Translations under genes and position numbers: made by a program
Part shown: positions 25,966 to 34,429 of the stretch, one piece after another
Layout of the letters: every line of letters starts with the position of its first letter
Numbering within the stretch: the first letter of the stretch is position 1
Notes under the pieces: generated by a model
Database searches by the model: none
Told to the model about the DNA's origin: nothing
Seen by the model: only the letters and a program-made list of their open reading frames with translations
Assembly (NCBI GenBank): GCA_009782405.1
Contig: WRJC01000011.1
Span: forward strand, 1 to 64,000
From: Oscillospiraceae bacterium
GTDB lineage: Bacteria > Bacillota_A > Clostridia > Oscillospirales > WRJC01
Length of the DNA stretch: 64,000 nucleotides
Reading direction: 5' to 3'

Positions 25966-26793
25966 CTAAAATACAAATACATCTAATCCTTTCGGAGCCA
26001 TTTTTCGGAGTTTTCCGAGATAATCCTCGCTTTGTTTTTTCAAATCGCCCGGTTTGTAATCCAATCCGAGCCATTCGTATTTCGCGGGTGCGGAAGAATT
26101 GTATTTTAACAAATGTATCTGGCGAATGCACAACCCATGCGCCAAATCATATATTTTTGCTATATCGTCTGCAAAATCGTTGTAACCCGGTATAAGCGGA
26201 ACGCGCAACGTTATTTTATCGGCTGATATACCGGCCAGTTTTTTCAGATTGCCCAATATGGTTTTGTTTTTTGCGCCTGTATAAATCAAGTGTTTTTTTT
26301 CGTCAAGAATTTTTATATCGTAATAAAAAATATCGGCATATTCGGCGATTTCACGCAAGTGTTCCCAATTTCCCATTCCGCATGTTTCTACGATTGAATG
26401 AATTTTGCGCTCGCGGAGCAGCGCGAGCAAAGATATGGCAAATTTAGGCTGAAACAACGCTTCGCCCCCCGATATTGTCGCCCCTCCGCCGGACGAATCG
26501 AAAAAAATTTTGTTTTCGGATATTTCGTCGGCAAGCTCCGAGGCTTTTGCGAGTTTTCCGCAAACGGCACGAGCCCCGTTTGCGCATTTGTCGCCCATGC
26601 AAACCGGGCATTTTTTGCATCGGCTTTTGAAATGGAGCATTTGCGGTTCTTTTTTTTGCGATTCGGGGCTGTGGCACCAAACGCACTTAAGCGGGCAGCC
26701 TTTGAAATAGACGACCGTCCTTATTCCCGGGCCGTCATGCGCCGCGAAATGGTCTATATCGAAGATAATTCCGCATTCGTCTTTTTGCCGCAT
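25966..26793 (-). CDS. Glycyl radical enzyme activase (radical SAM)
   Basis: A 275-residue radical SAM enzyme that installs the glycyl radical on the adjacent GRE. FDIDHFAAHDGPGIRTVVYFKGC is the family opening. GCPLKCVWC carries the SAM-cluster CxxxCxxC, followed by SPESQ. A second Cys cluster (CKKCPVC-x4-C) may bind one additional Fe-S cluster, fewer ligands than the two-ferredoxin insert of many GRE activases. TISGGEALFQP is the SAM-binding GGE motif, and the C-terminal barrel strands (VETCG, YYDIKI, RVPLIPGYND) fit. It is the first gene of the left operon, behind the promoter at 26832-26860, and ends 20 bases before the GRE start. Confidence 0.93.
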   Translation of the reverse strand: MRQKDECGIIFDIDHFAAHDGPGIRTVVYFKGCPLKCVWCHSPESQKKEPQMLHFKSRCKKCPVCMGDKCANGARAVCGKLAKASELADEISENKIFFDSSGGGATISGGEALFQPKFAISLLALLRERKIHSIVETCGMGNWEHLREIAEYADIFYYDIKILDEKKHLIYTGAKNKTILGNLKKLAGISADKITLRVPLIPGYNDFADDIAKIYDLAHGLCIRQIHLLKYNSSAPAKYEWLGLDYKPGDLKKQSEDYLGKLRKMAPKGLDVFVF

Positions 26794-26831
26794 CCAATCA
26801 AATCCTTGAAATATTTATGATCCGTGTTTTT

Positions 26832-26860
26832 ATTGTATCATTTTTGCGGTTTTTTGTCAA
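26832..26860 (-). promoter_or_regulatory. Sigma-A promoter for the left GRE operon
   Basis: Minus-strand TTGACA (26860-26855), 17-base spacer, TACAAT (26837-26832). Transcription should start near 26825, about 30 bases before the activase ATG. Confidence 0.78.
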
Positions 26861-26902
26861 TGGGTGAAATGATTTTTTAGACTTCGCGACATATTTTATG
26901 TT

Positions 26903-26937
26903 TTTTCCAAATTCGGAAAATTTACAAAAAGGCCTTT
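26903..26937. promoter_or_regulatory. Two palindromes between the divergent GRE operons
   Basis: TTTTCC-N6-GGAAAA at 26903-26920 and AAAGGCCTTT at 26928-26937 are perfect inverted repeats in the 226-base divergent gap. Their position between the two operons makes them candidate operators for a shared regulator; no regulator gene is nearby. Confidence 0.4.
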
Positions 26938-26963
26938 AATTTTTTTTATGTATGGCATATAAT
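26935..26963 (+). promoter_or_regulatory. Possible promoter for the right GRE operon
   Basis: TATAAT at 26958-26963 is a perfect -10 element; the segment 17 bases upstream (TTTAAT, 26935-26940) is a poor -35, so an activator may be needed. The predicted leader is about 50 bases. Confidence 0.4.
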
Positions 26964-27019
26964 GAATTTATTGGCCAAGTGATTTTCAAAATCGAGGCGA
27001 CTGATGCCGGATTGACATT

Positions 27020-27922
27020 ATGGAAACCAAAAAAAACATATCGGGCAAAATTTTCAACATACAGCGATTTTCAATCTATGACGGGCCGGGCATTCGGACG
27101 GTGGCGTTTTTTTCGGGTTGCAACCTGCATTGCGCTTGGTGCCATAACCCGGAATCCATATCAAACCGCAATCAGCTAAAATTCAACCCTGACCAGTGCA
27201 TTTTTTGCGGCAGGTGTTTTGAGCTGTGCGAAAAAAAAGCGCACATGGCAAAAAACGGGCTCCACATATTGGACAGGGGCAAATGCGCCCTCTGCTTAAA
27301 ATGCGCAAACGAATGCTACGCCGAAGCTCTTTTGCCGATATGGCGAATGATTACGGTTTCGGAACTTGAAAAATTGATTTTGACGGATGTGGAATATTTT
27401 TTGCAATCGGGCGGGGGGGTGACTTTTTCGGGGGGAGAACCCATGTTGCAACTTGATTTCCTGCGCGAGATTTTGATCAAATGCAAAGCCGCAAAAATCC
27501 ATACGGCCGTGGACACCGCCGGAGCGGTCAATTTTGAATCTTTTGAAAATATTTTGCCGCATTGCGATTTGTTTTTATACGACATCAAGGCATATGACGG
27601 CGAAACGCACAAAAAACTGACAAACTCCCCGAATGGGTTGATACTCGAAAATTTGAAAAAACTCGCGCCGCGTTCCAAAGTGCGAGTCCGAATTCCCGTC
27701 ATAGCGGGCCCAAAAGGCAACATCTGCGAAATGGAAAACATCGCAAAATTTTTGAGTGGGATACAAATAGATTGCTGCGAACTTTTGGTTTATCACAAAC
27801 TCGGCGAAGGGAAATACAAATCTCTCGGGATGGCAAACGAAAATATATTCGAAGAACCCGATTTTTATACCATGGAAAAAATAAAAAAATTGTTTTCGGA
27901 AAATAATGTAAACGTGAAATGA
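27020..27922 (+). CDS. Glycyl radical enzyme activase with two ferredoxin-type clusters
   Basis: A 300-residue radical SAM activase for the downstream GRE. IFNIQRFSIYDGPGIRTVAFF is the conserved opening, GCNLHCAWCHNPES holds the SAM cluster, and the insert at about residues 57-100 carries two 4Fe-4S ferredoxin motifs (CIFCGRCFELC and CALCLKCANEC). TFSGGEPMLQ binds SAM. This is the full-length cluster set seen in activases of dehydratase-type GREs, unlike the reduced set in the left operon activase. The ATG at 27020 has only a weak ribosome site. It precedes the GRE by 35 bases. Confidence 0.93.
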   Translation: METKKNISGKIFNIQRFSIYDGPGIRTVAFFSGCNLHCAWCHNPESISNRNQLKFNPDQCIFCGRCFELCEKKAHMAKNGLHILDRGKCALCLKCANECYAEALLPIWRMITVSELEKLILTDVEYFLQSGGGVTFSGGEPMLQLDFLREILIKCKAAKIHTAVDTAGAVNFESFENILPHCDLFLYDIKAYDGETHKKLTNSPNGLILENLKKLAPRSKVRVRIPVIAGPKGNICEMENIAKFLSGIQIDCCELLVYHKLGEGKYKSLGMANENIFEEPDFYTMEKIKKLFSENNVNVK

Positions 27923-27957
27923 ACAAATATATAATGATGAAAAGAGAGGGATAAAAA

Positions 27958-30132
27958 ATGCTCAATGAAGAAAAAGTCGCGCTTTCGCCGCTTTGCGAAA
28001 GAAGGATCAAAGCTTTGCACGACGACAAGCAAAAAATCAACGAAGAAAAAATTAAAGCCTTGGGCAGCATCAACATCGACGACCATGGCTTCGTATATTT
28101 CCCGGAATTCAAATTCAAGCCCACAATAACGAGAGATTACGGCAAAGTCACGGGAATGCGTGAAATTGGCATAAATTTCAGGAGGTTTCTAAACGAAAGC
28201 CCCCAGTACACCAACAAAAACAGCGCACTCGGCGGAGCATGGATAAGCTATCTTGCCAATTGGGTGCCCATGGGGATCGCCCCGGACGATTATCCCAACG
28301 AATTGAAAAAAATCTGGGACAAATACCGCATAACCCAACCCGGGTTCGGCGCGATGAACCATTGCGCGGGGGATATGGAAATCGGATTGAAACTCGGATG
28401 GAGCGGACTCCTCGAAAAGATAAGGCATTTCCGCGAATTCAACGCCCCGGCAGACACCGCGTTTTACGACGGCGAAGAAGAACTTGTTCTCGGCATTATC
28501 GAATGGGTGCAGAAAATCGCATCCCATGCAAAAGATCTTGCCGCAATCGAAGAAAACAAAGAAAACAAAGCCAACCTTCTTGAAATTGCCGAAATGAACG
28601 AAAAGCTCGCAAAAAAACCTCCGTCCACGATGCGCGAAGCCTGCCAGTTCATCGCGCATTTCCAAAGCGTGGACAGGATGTATTTCGCGGGGGGCGCTTT
28701 GGACCAATTGGACGAAAAACTCCGCCCCTATTACGAAAAGGACAAAAAAGAGGGAAGGCTGACCGATGAGGAAGCAGTTTGGTACATTGCGAGCGTATTT
28801 TTCAACGACACGCACTATTCGCAAATCGCGGGGCTCTCGCCCGACGGCTCGCGCGACATGACATCGAGGCTTTCTTTCATAATCCTCGACGCCATGCATA
28901 AAATAAGGATACCGATTAATCTCGCCATACGTCTGCACGACAAAATAAACAAAACCTTGCTGCGCCGTTCGCTCGAATATATGATAGAAGACGGATCCGG
29001 AGTGTGTTATTCTTGCAACATAGGCTGCGAAGAAGGGTACGCCAAAAACGGCTATGCCCCGGCGCTGGGCAGGATGAGGGTAAAAGTGGGCTGCAATTGG
29101 GTGGCGATCCCCGGAAGGGAATATCCGCTGCAGGATGTCACGAGGGTGAATATGGCGCAGGCATTGACATTCGCGCTTGCGGACATACGGGAAACAAAAA
29201 AATACGGAATGGAAGAACTGTTCGGTAGATTTGCCTATCACTTAAAAGAAATGGTGGACAGCATATTGGCCGGATTCGACAAACATTTCGAGGTCATATC
29301 GAGAAATGTTCCCGAAATCGTGTACAACCTATTCATGCACGGCCCTTTGGAACGAGGGTTGAATTGCGCCGAAGGCGGCGTGGACATTATGAATTTCAAC
29401 ATAGACGGGATAGCGCTGGCTACTGTGGCCGATTCTTTTGCCGCGGTCGAACAAAGGGTTGCAAATGAAAAAAAATTGACATTTGAGGAGCTTTTCGAGG
29501 TTTTGGACGCGAATTTCGAAGGCAAGGAAAATATAAGGCTTATGTTGAAAAACATAAAGAGGTTCGGCGACCCCGATTCGCGGGCGAATTATTGGGCGGA
29601 AAAAATTAAAGACGAATTTGTCGGGCTGTGCAGAAGAAACACTCCGAAACACAACATAAAAGTGCTCCCGGGGTTGTTTTCCCACGGGGACATATATTCA
29701 TACGGCAAAAACACAAAAGCCACCCCGAACGGAAGGCGAATGGGGGAGCCGATTTCGCATTCAAACGAACCCGACCCCGGATTTGCGAGGGGGCTGAACA
29801 GTTTTTCCCCATCGCTCAAAGCGACCGCAGTGGCGAAACTCCAAGCAGGTTACGGAAATTCCGCCCCGCTGCACCTTGATATCGACACAAAAATGCTTTC
29901 GGATTCGGGGGGCATAGACGCTCTGATTTCGCTTTTGCACACGCACAACCAAATGGGCGGCACGCTCGTGAATATGAACTGCCTAAGCGAACAAAAATTA
30001 AAAGAAGCGCACTTGGATCCGGCGAGTCATCCGGATTTGGTAGTCAGGGTCACGGGATATTCGGCGTTTTTCGCTTCCTTGTCGAAAGAATACCGCCAGC
30101 AGATAATAGACAGGTTCCTTTCGGCGAAATAA
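27958..30132 (+). CDS. Glycyl radical enzyme with non-canonical active-site loop (substrate unknown)
   Basis: A 724-residue PFL-superfamily enzyme. The C-terminal VVRVTGYSAFF is the textbook radical loop with Gly700. At the thiyl position the sequence is KVGCNWVAIPGREY: Cys379 is in the right place (22 residues ahead of the conserved NMAQALTFAL helix), but the Glu two residues on, essential in Cys-x-Glu eliminases, is Trp381, and Cys379 is not paired as in PFL Cys-Cys. The N-terminal part (residues 1-200) matches the general fold but lacks the GHxxPDY loop of the left enzyme. Another Cys-rich segment (CYSCNIGCEE, 350-358) lies shortly before the active site. It is co-transcribed with a two-ferredoxin activase. 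Substrate and reaction are not predictable from known family members. Confidence 0.88.
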   Translation: MLNEEKVALSPLCERRIKALHDDKQKINEEKIKALGSINIDDHGFVYFPEFKFKPTITRDYGKVTGMREIGINFRRFLNESPQYTNKNSALGGAWISYLANWVPMGIAPDDYPNELKKIWDKYRITQPGFGAMNHCAGDMEIGLKLGWSGLLEKIRHFREFNAPADTAFYDGEEELVLGIIEWVQKIASHAKDLAAIEENKENKANLLEIAEMNEKLAKKPPSTMREACQFIAHFQSVDRMYFAGGALDQLDEKLRPYYEKDKKEGRLTDEEAVWYIASVFFNDTHYSQIAGLSPDGSRDMTSRLSFIILDAMHKIRIPINLAIRLHDKINKTLLRRSLEYMIEDGSGVCYSCNIGCEEGYAKNGYAPALGRMRVKVGCNWVAIPGREYPLQDVTRVNMAQALTFALADIRETKKYGMEELFGRFAYHLKEMVDSILAGFDKHFEVISRNVPEIVYNLFMHGPLERGLNCAEGGVDIMNFNIDGIALATVADSFAAVEQRVANEKKLTFEELFEVLDANFEGKENIRLMLKNIKRFGDPDSRANYWAEKIKDEFVGLCRRNTPKHNIKVLPGLFSHGDIYSYGKNTKATPNGRRMGEPISHSNEPDPGFARGLNSFSPSLKATAVAKLQAGYGNSAPLHLDIDTKMLSDSGGIDALISLLHTHNQMGGTLVNMNCLSEQKLKEAHLDPASHPDLVVRVTGYSAFFASLSKEYRQQIIDRFLSAK

Positions 30133-30159
30133 ATTTCAAATCAGCCAAATCATTGAGTT

Positions 30160-30408
30160 TCACAAACCTGCAAGCTTCATCCTGACCAAAATAAAAACGC
30201 AGAGCATGATCATGAACACTATGAAAATCCGTGTTATCACTTTTATTCCTGAAACTATTTTTTTTCCCGTTTTGGGATCTTTGTTGGAATATCTGTCTGC
30301 ATATTCGTCCCCGAAAGTTTTTCTTATTTCATCTTCTTCCAAGTAGATGTTCAAAAAGTCACTTGCAATTTTTTTGAAAAATTTCAGAATAATGCGCACC
30401 CCTTTCAA
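30160..30408 (-). CDS. Small membrane protein of unknown function
   Basis: An 82-residue protein with an amphipathic, charged N-terminal half (FLNIYLEEDEIRKTFGDEYADRY) and a single C-terminal transmembrane helix (about residues 58-76). The apparent start is a TTG at 30408 overlapping the stop of the preceding gene by four bases; a GTG at 30399 is an alternative. It is the last gene of the long leftward cell-envelope transcript. No family recognised. Confidence 0.5.
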   Translation of the reverse strand: MKGVRIILKFFKKIASDFLNIYLEEDEIRKTFGDEYADRYSNKDPKTGKKIVSGIKVITRIFIVFMIMLCVFILVRMKLAGL

Positions 30409-31133
30409 TCTTCTTTTTTATCTTCATCTTTGTATTTAAATTCCATGAGGCGCTTGAACATGGCGAGGTTTCTTCTGTATAGCTCTTGAATTTTTTCGTC
30501 GTCTTCTTCCGATACTTTGAGTTCCCTGATTGCAATTACGGTTTCCTTGGGGAAATTGTCGAGTCCCAGATAATATTCCCAGCATTGCAAAGAACCTAAT
30601 TTGACTGCATATCCGTCATATGCTTCTTCGGGGACATAGCCGAGGGCATCTTCCAAGGCCATGAACAAACCGCCTCTTTTTGCATATTGCTTGTATATTT
30701 CCCGATCGATGAAATATATCACGATATTTCCGGCTGCAAATTCCAATTCGATCTGAGTTTGGGCGGTTATAATGGCTTCGATATTAACAGGCTGCCCCCG
30801 CGCCCTCGCGTTTTCCATTTGTATATCGGTCATGTAGACAAATTGCATAAATTCCGCGTGTACTTGTCCATCTCCGTTATAGTCCTCGCCGAGTATTTCG
30901 TCAAGGGAACGCTGGAGGTCTCCGTACATTTCGGAATCGAATTGCGTTCCGCCGATATACGCTATGTTTACGTCGCCCTTTATTTTTGAAGCGCATTGAA
31001 CCACGCAAAAAATGACAAACGCCAAAACCGCGACGGCGATCAAAAGCACGAATTTGTAGTGATACCAAAAATTGTCGAATTTTCTTTTCCAATCGAATAA
31101 ATAATCGCCGACTTCTTTTTTTTCCCCGTCCAT
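30405..31133 (-). CDS. Hypothetical membrane-anchored protein
   Basis: A 242-residue protein with a short cytoplasmic start (MDGEKKEVGDYLFDWKRKF), one transmembrane helix at about 28-48, and a mostly hydrophilic extracytoplasmic remainder with IAYIGG and a VIYFIDREIY strand. The organisation (Tyr/Trp-rich juxtamembrane helix followed by a single span and an outer domain) is seen in several clostridial envelope proteins, but I do not recognise the family. AAGGGG precedes the ATG. It lies between lysS and the small membrane protein. Confidence 0.6.
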   Translation of the reverse strand: MDGEKKEVGDYLFDWKRKFDNFWYHYKFVLLIAVAVLAFVIFCVVQCASKIKGDVNIAYIGGTQFDSEMYGDLQRSLDEILGEDYNGDGQVHAEFMQFVYMTDIQMENARARGQPVNIEAIITAQTQIELEFAAGNIVIYFIDREIYKQYAKRGGLFMALEDALGYVPEEAYDGYAVKLGSLQCWEYYLGLDNFPKETVIAIRELKVSEEDDEKIQELYRRNLAMFKRLMEFKYKDEDKKED

Positions 31134-31150
31134 AAAATCCGCCCCTTTTT

Positions 31151-31198
31151 AGTTTTCAGTTAAAGTTAGTTTTTTCTGACAACTGACAACTGATAACT
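31151..31198. repeat. Imperfect inverted repeat with tandem ACAACTG units
   Basis: AGTTTTCAGTT (31151-31161) and AACTGATAACT (31188-31198) are inverted repeats with one mismatch, and the right arm contains tandem GACAACT units. It occupies the 78-base gap between lysS and the next gene. It may be a small dispersed repeat or a weak terminator. Confidence 0.4.
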
Positions 31199-31211
31199 CG
31201 TCCCCTCGTTT

Positions 31212-32684
31212 TCATTTTTCCGGCTTCATCAGGGGAAACAGCACGCATTCGCGGATCGGCTTGTCCATCATGAACGAAAACAGCCTTTCCGAAACGCCAA
31301 ACCCGAAGGCCGGCGGCATCCCGTACCGAAGCGCCTCGATGAAATCCTGGTCGTGGCTGTGCGCTTCTTCATCCCCGGCTTCCTTGATCACCCTTTGTTC
31401 TTTGAACCTGTTTTCCAAATCTATTGGGTCGTTTAGCTCAGCATAGCCGTTTCCCATTTCGGAGCCCGCGATGATGATTTGTATCTGGTCCGCTTTTTTG
31501 GGGTCCTCCCTTTTTCTTTTGGGCAGGGGATTGAGTTGGATCGGCTGCCCCACCAAAAATCCCGGTCCGGAAAGCGTCTTTCTCGCTTCTTTCCACAAAA
31601 CATCTACGAGCCGCCAGTAGTTCTGTTTTGGGTCATATGCGATTTTTAGCTCGTCGAGCTTGTCTTTTAGCTGTTTTATGTCGGCCTCGTAAATGCCGAT
31701 GCCGAATTTTTCTTTTATCACAGTTTCGAAATCGTAAATTTCCCATTCTTTGTCCATTTCGATTTCGAATCCGCGCGAAACAAATTTCGATCCACCCGTC
31801 ACCGCCTCCGTGACTTTGCGGTACATTTCTTTGACTAATGCCATTCCGTCGGAACAATCCGAATACGCCCAATAAAATTCCATCTGGGTGTAGTCTTGCA
31901 GATGCTCGCTGCTCATGCCTTCGTTTCGAAACTGCCTCCCGATTTCAAATGTCTTGTCAAACCCGGCCACCAGCAGCCTTTTTTGCCAAAGTTCGCCCAT
32001 CGATATCCGCAAAAAAACGTCGATGTCCAAAGCGTTGTGATGGGTTTTGAACGGGGTCGCGGCCGCTCCGCCGGAATTGACTTCCAATATCGGCGTCTCC
32101 ACTTCCAAAAATCCTTTTTCGGACAAAAAATTCCTTATGGTGTTCCAAAATATCTGTTTTTTCACGAACAGCTGTTTTTGGCCGCTGTTTATGATCAGAT
32201 CCAGATACCTCTGCCGAAACCTTATGTCCGCGTCTTTGAGCCCGTGATATTTTTCCGGCAGCGGCGAAAGCGATTTTGAGAGCAGTTCGAGCTCGTGGGC
32301 GTGAACCGATACTTCGCCGGTTTTGGTTTTGAACACTTTGCCGGAAATGCCCACAATGTCGCCTATGTCCCATTTTTTGAATTTCGCGTATTTTTCCCCG
32401 CCCACGTCGTCTTGCCTCACATATGCCTGTATATTGCCGTAGAAATCGGCTACGTTTATGAAATTGGCCTTTCCCATGTTGCGCCTCGACATGAGCCGCC
32501 CCGCGATTTTTACTTCTTCGCCCTCGAATGCGTCAAAATTTTCGATTATCTGTTTTGTGGTTGAATCCACCGGGTATTTTGTCGTCAAATAGGGGTTTTC
32601 TCCGTTTTCGACAAGCTCTGCGAGTTTTTCGCGGCGTATTTGGGATTGTTCGTTGAAATCATCGCACATTTCTTCATTTTGCAT
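31212..32684 (-). CDS. lysS: Lysyl-tRNA synthetase, class II
   Basis: Attaches lysine to tRNA-Lys in the cytoplasm. The 490-residue protein has the OB-fold anticodon domain (about 50-150, with IAGRLMSRRNMGKANFINV) and class II motifs: RFRQRYLDLI, GFLEVETPIL (motif 1), THHNALDIDVFLRI, FRNEGMSSEHLQDYTQMEFY (motif 2) and GFGVSERLFSFMMDKPIRECVLFPLM (motif 3). Compared with the common bacterial LysRS (HNPEFTxxE, GPxFIxDYPxExSPLAK), motif 2 reads HLQDYTQMEF and the inner loop reads GPGFLVGQPIQLNPLPK, a divergent lineage. The start ATG 32684 follows greA by three bases with GAGGA inside the greA end. Confidence 0.92.
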   Translation of the reverse strand: MQNEEMCDDFNEQSQIRREKLAELVENGENPYLTTKYPVDSTTKQIIENFDAFEGEEVKIAGRLMSRRNMGKANFINVADFYGNIQAYVRQDDVGGEKYAKFKKWDIGDIVGISGKVFKTKTGEVSVHAHELELLSKSLSPLPEKYHGLKDADIRFRQRYLDLIINSGQKQLFVKKQIFWNTIRNFLSEKGFLEVETPILEVNSGGAAATPFKTHHNALDIDVFLRISMGELWQKRLLVAGFDKTFEIGRQFRNEGMSSEHLQDYTQMEFYWAYSDCSDGMALVKEMYRKVTEAVTGGSKFVSRGFEIEMDKEWEIYDFETVIKEKFGIGIYEADIKQLKDKLDELKIAYDPKQNYWRLVDVLWKEARKTLSGPGFLVGQPIQLNPLPKRKREDPKKADQIQIIIAGSEMGNGYAELNDPIDLENRFKEQRVIKEAGDEEAHSHDQDFIEALRYGMPPAFGFGVSERLFSFMMDKPIRECVLFPLMKPEK

Positions 32685-32687
32685 CGC

Positions 32688-33182
32688 TTATTCCTCCTTT
32701 ATTTTGGAAATGTCCAAAATTTCGAGTTTGAAAATCCCCTTAGGCGTTTCATATTCCACAGTCTCGCCCTTTTTTGCCCCTACCAACACTTTGCCTATCG
32801 GCGATTCGTCCGATATTTTGTATTTGAAAGGGTCGGCTTCCATCGAACCCACCAAGCTGTAGACAATTTCTTTGTTTAAATTCAAGTTTTTGACTTTCAC
32901 TTTGTTTCCTATATTTATTTCATCTGTTTTTATGTCGTTTTCATCCATCACTTTGACATATTTCAGCTGTTCTTCGAGCTCCATTATCCGCGATTCGACT
33001 TTGGCTTGTTCGTTTTTAGCCTCGTCGTATTCGCTGTTCTCCGACAAATCGCCGAAAGCGCGCGCGATCCCTATCGTGTCGATGATTTCCTTGCGCCTGA
33101 TAGTTTTCAGATATTCGAATTCCTCTTCCATTTTTTTCAATCCGTCATGGGTAACCAAAAGTTGTTTCAAAGTTTTTTGCAT
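32688..33182 (-). CDS. greA: Transcription elongation factor GreA
   Basis: A 164-residue factor that reactivates backtracked RNA polymerase by stimulating transcript cleavage. The N-terminal coiled coil (about 12-80) contains [20 protein letters not shown] with the acidic tip residues Asp and Glu needed for catalysis; the C-terminal FKBP-like domain ends in [23 protein letters not shown]. It starts at ATG 33182 behind GAGGAG and is immediately followed by lysS, a common clostridial order. Confidence 0.95.
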   Translation of the reverse strand: MQKTLKQLLVTHDGLKKMEEEFEYLKTIRRKEIIDTIGIARAFGDLSENSEYDEAKNEQAKVESRIMELEEQLKYVKVMDENDIKTDEINIGNKVKVKNLNLNKEIVYSLVGSMEADPFKYKISDESPIGKVLVGAKKGETVEYETPKGIFKLEILDISKIKEE

Positions 33183-33216
33183 TTTTGCATTCTCCTCGCT
33201 TTATTTGTTGTATAAA

Positions 33217-34428
33217 TTATTCAAGCGCTTTTACGGCCGCTTGAAGCTGCGTGTCTTCTTCGTCTGTGATTTTTTCGAAATTTTTTTCCCGGAGAAGTTC
33301 TTCGGGCAAAAAGACTTCCATATGCGGAAAAACACCTATTCCGTCGTAACAGTCGCTGAAAGGCGGATAATATTTTGCATTTGAAATTTTTATCGCGGTT
33401 ATTTTGTCGCCAAGCGGATATATGCCCTGCATAGTGCCTTTGCCGTATGTTTTTGTCCCTATCAGCACGGCTTTTTCGTAATCTTGCAAAGCCGCGCAAA
33501 AAAGCTCTGCCGCGCTCGCAGTGCTCTCATTCATCAAAACCGCCATTGGCGCCACTATTTCTTCGGCATCGGAATAAAGCACTTCAAATTCCGAATTGTT
33601 TTTGTATGTGTACCTGATTATCGGACCCTCCGGAAGAAGATAATCCAAAGTCTGCGTGACGCCCATAAGATCTCCCCCGGGGTTGTATCTTAGGTCAAAT
33701 ATATATTTTTCGGCGCCTGACGATTCGAGCTCGTCCATCGCGTTTTTGAATTCGTTCGGCGTTTCCTGGTTGAACTCCTTTATTTTTACATATCCCGTTT
33801 TGGAATTTATCATCCTGGATTTTACGCTCTGCGTTTTCACTTCCCCCCTCGTGAAAACGAGCTTCAACTCTTCGAAATTTTCCGGTTCTCCCCTCAGCAC
33901 CGTGAGATTCACCGTTGTCCCAATTTCCCCGCGTACTTTTTCTATGGCTTCGTAATAACCAAGTTCCGAAACAAGCTCGTCCTCCACCATGTATATGTAG
34001 TCCCCTTCGATCATTCCGCCTTCCCGGGCAGGCGAATCCGGATAAACAAAAGCGACTTCTATGACTCCCCCCATTTCCTGCGAATATAGCACTTCCACTC
34101 CAATTCCGACCAATTTCCCCTGATTGCCAAGTTGGTATTGGGCGTATTCGCCCGCATCGTAATAATAAGCGTACCTGTCCCCAAGCCCCATCACATATCC
34201 CCTGGCGATGCCGTCCAAAACCTTTTGGTGGTCGATTTCGCCGATATAGTGGATTTCGACCATTTTTTCAAGTTCCGCGAGTTTCAGGGCCACCCTGTCG
34301 CCAATCCCGGCGCTTGCCAATTTTTTGTTGAAATTGTTGTATGTGTTTACATATGTCATCATAAAAGTGAGCAAAACCGCAAAACACACCAGCACCAAAG
34401 CGGCACTGAGAGAAATTTTTTTATTCAT
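33217..34428 (-). CDS. S41 carboxy-terminal processing protease (CtpA/PRC type)
   Basis: A 403-residue membrane-anchored serine protease with one N-terminal helix (about 7-27) and an extracytoplasmic body. A PDZ domain lies at about 105-180 (GIGVEV, SPAREGGMIEGD). The S41 core follows, with the oxyanion/active-site blocks FDLRYNPGGDL, NESTASAAELF (catalytic Ser) and KTYGKGTMQ (catalytic Lys330). Such proteases often trim peptidoglycan hydrolases or regulators. The gene lies directly after an M23 hydrolase of the FtsEX cluster, which is a frequent arrangement in Gram-positives. Confidence 0.92.
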   Translation of the reverse strand: MNKKISLSAALVLVCFAVLLTFMMTYVNTYNNFNKKLASAGIGDRVALKLAELEKMVEIHYIGEIDHQKVLDGIARGYVMGLGDRYAYYYDAGEYAQYQLGNQGKLVGIGVEVLYSQEMGGVIEVAFVYPDSPAREGGMIEGDYIYMVEDELVSELGYYEAIEKVRGEIGTTVNLTVLRGEPENFEELKLVFTRGEVKTQSVKSRMINSKTGYVKIKEFNQETPNEFKNAMDELESSGAEKYIFDLRYNPGGDLMGVTQTLDYLLPEGPIIRYTYKNNSEFEVLYSDAEEIVAPMAVLMNESTASAAELFCAALQDYEKAVLIGTKTYGKGTMQGIYPLGDKITAIKISNAKYYPPFSDCYDGIGVFPHMEVFLPEELLREKNFEKITDEEDTQLQAAVKALE

Positions 34429-34429
34429 T

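Noticed and set aside
25946..26131. N-terminal extension of the left GRE
   Set aside because: The 62 codons overlap the activase gene and are not GRE-like; ATG 25945 gives the standard protein start.
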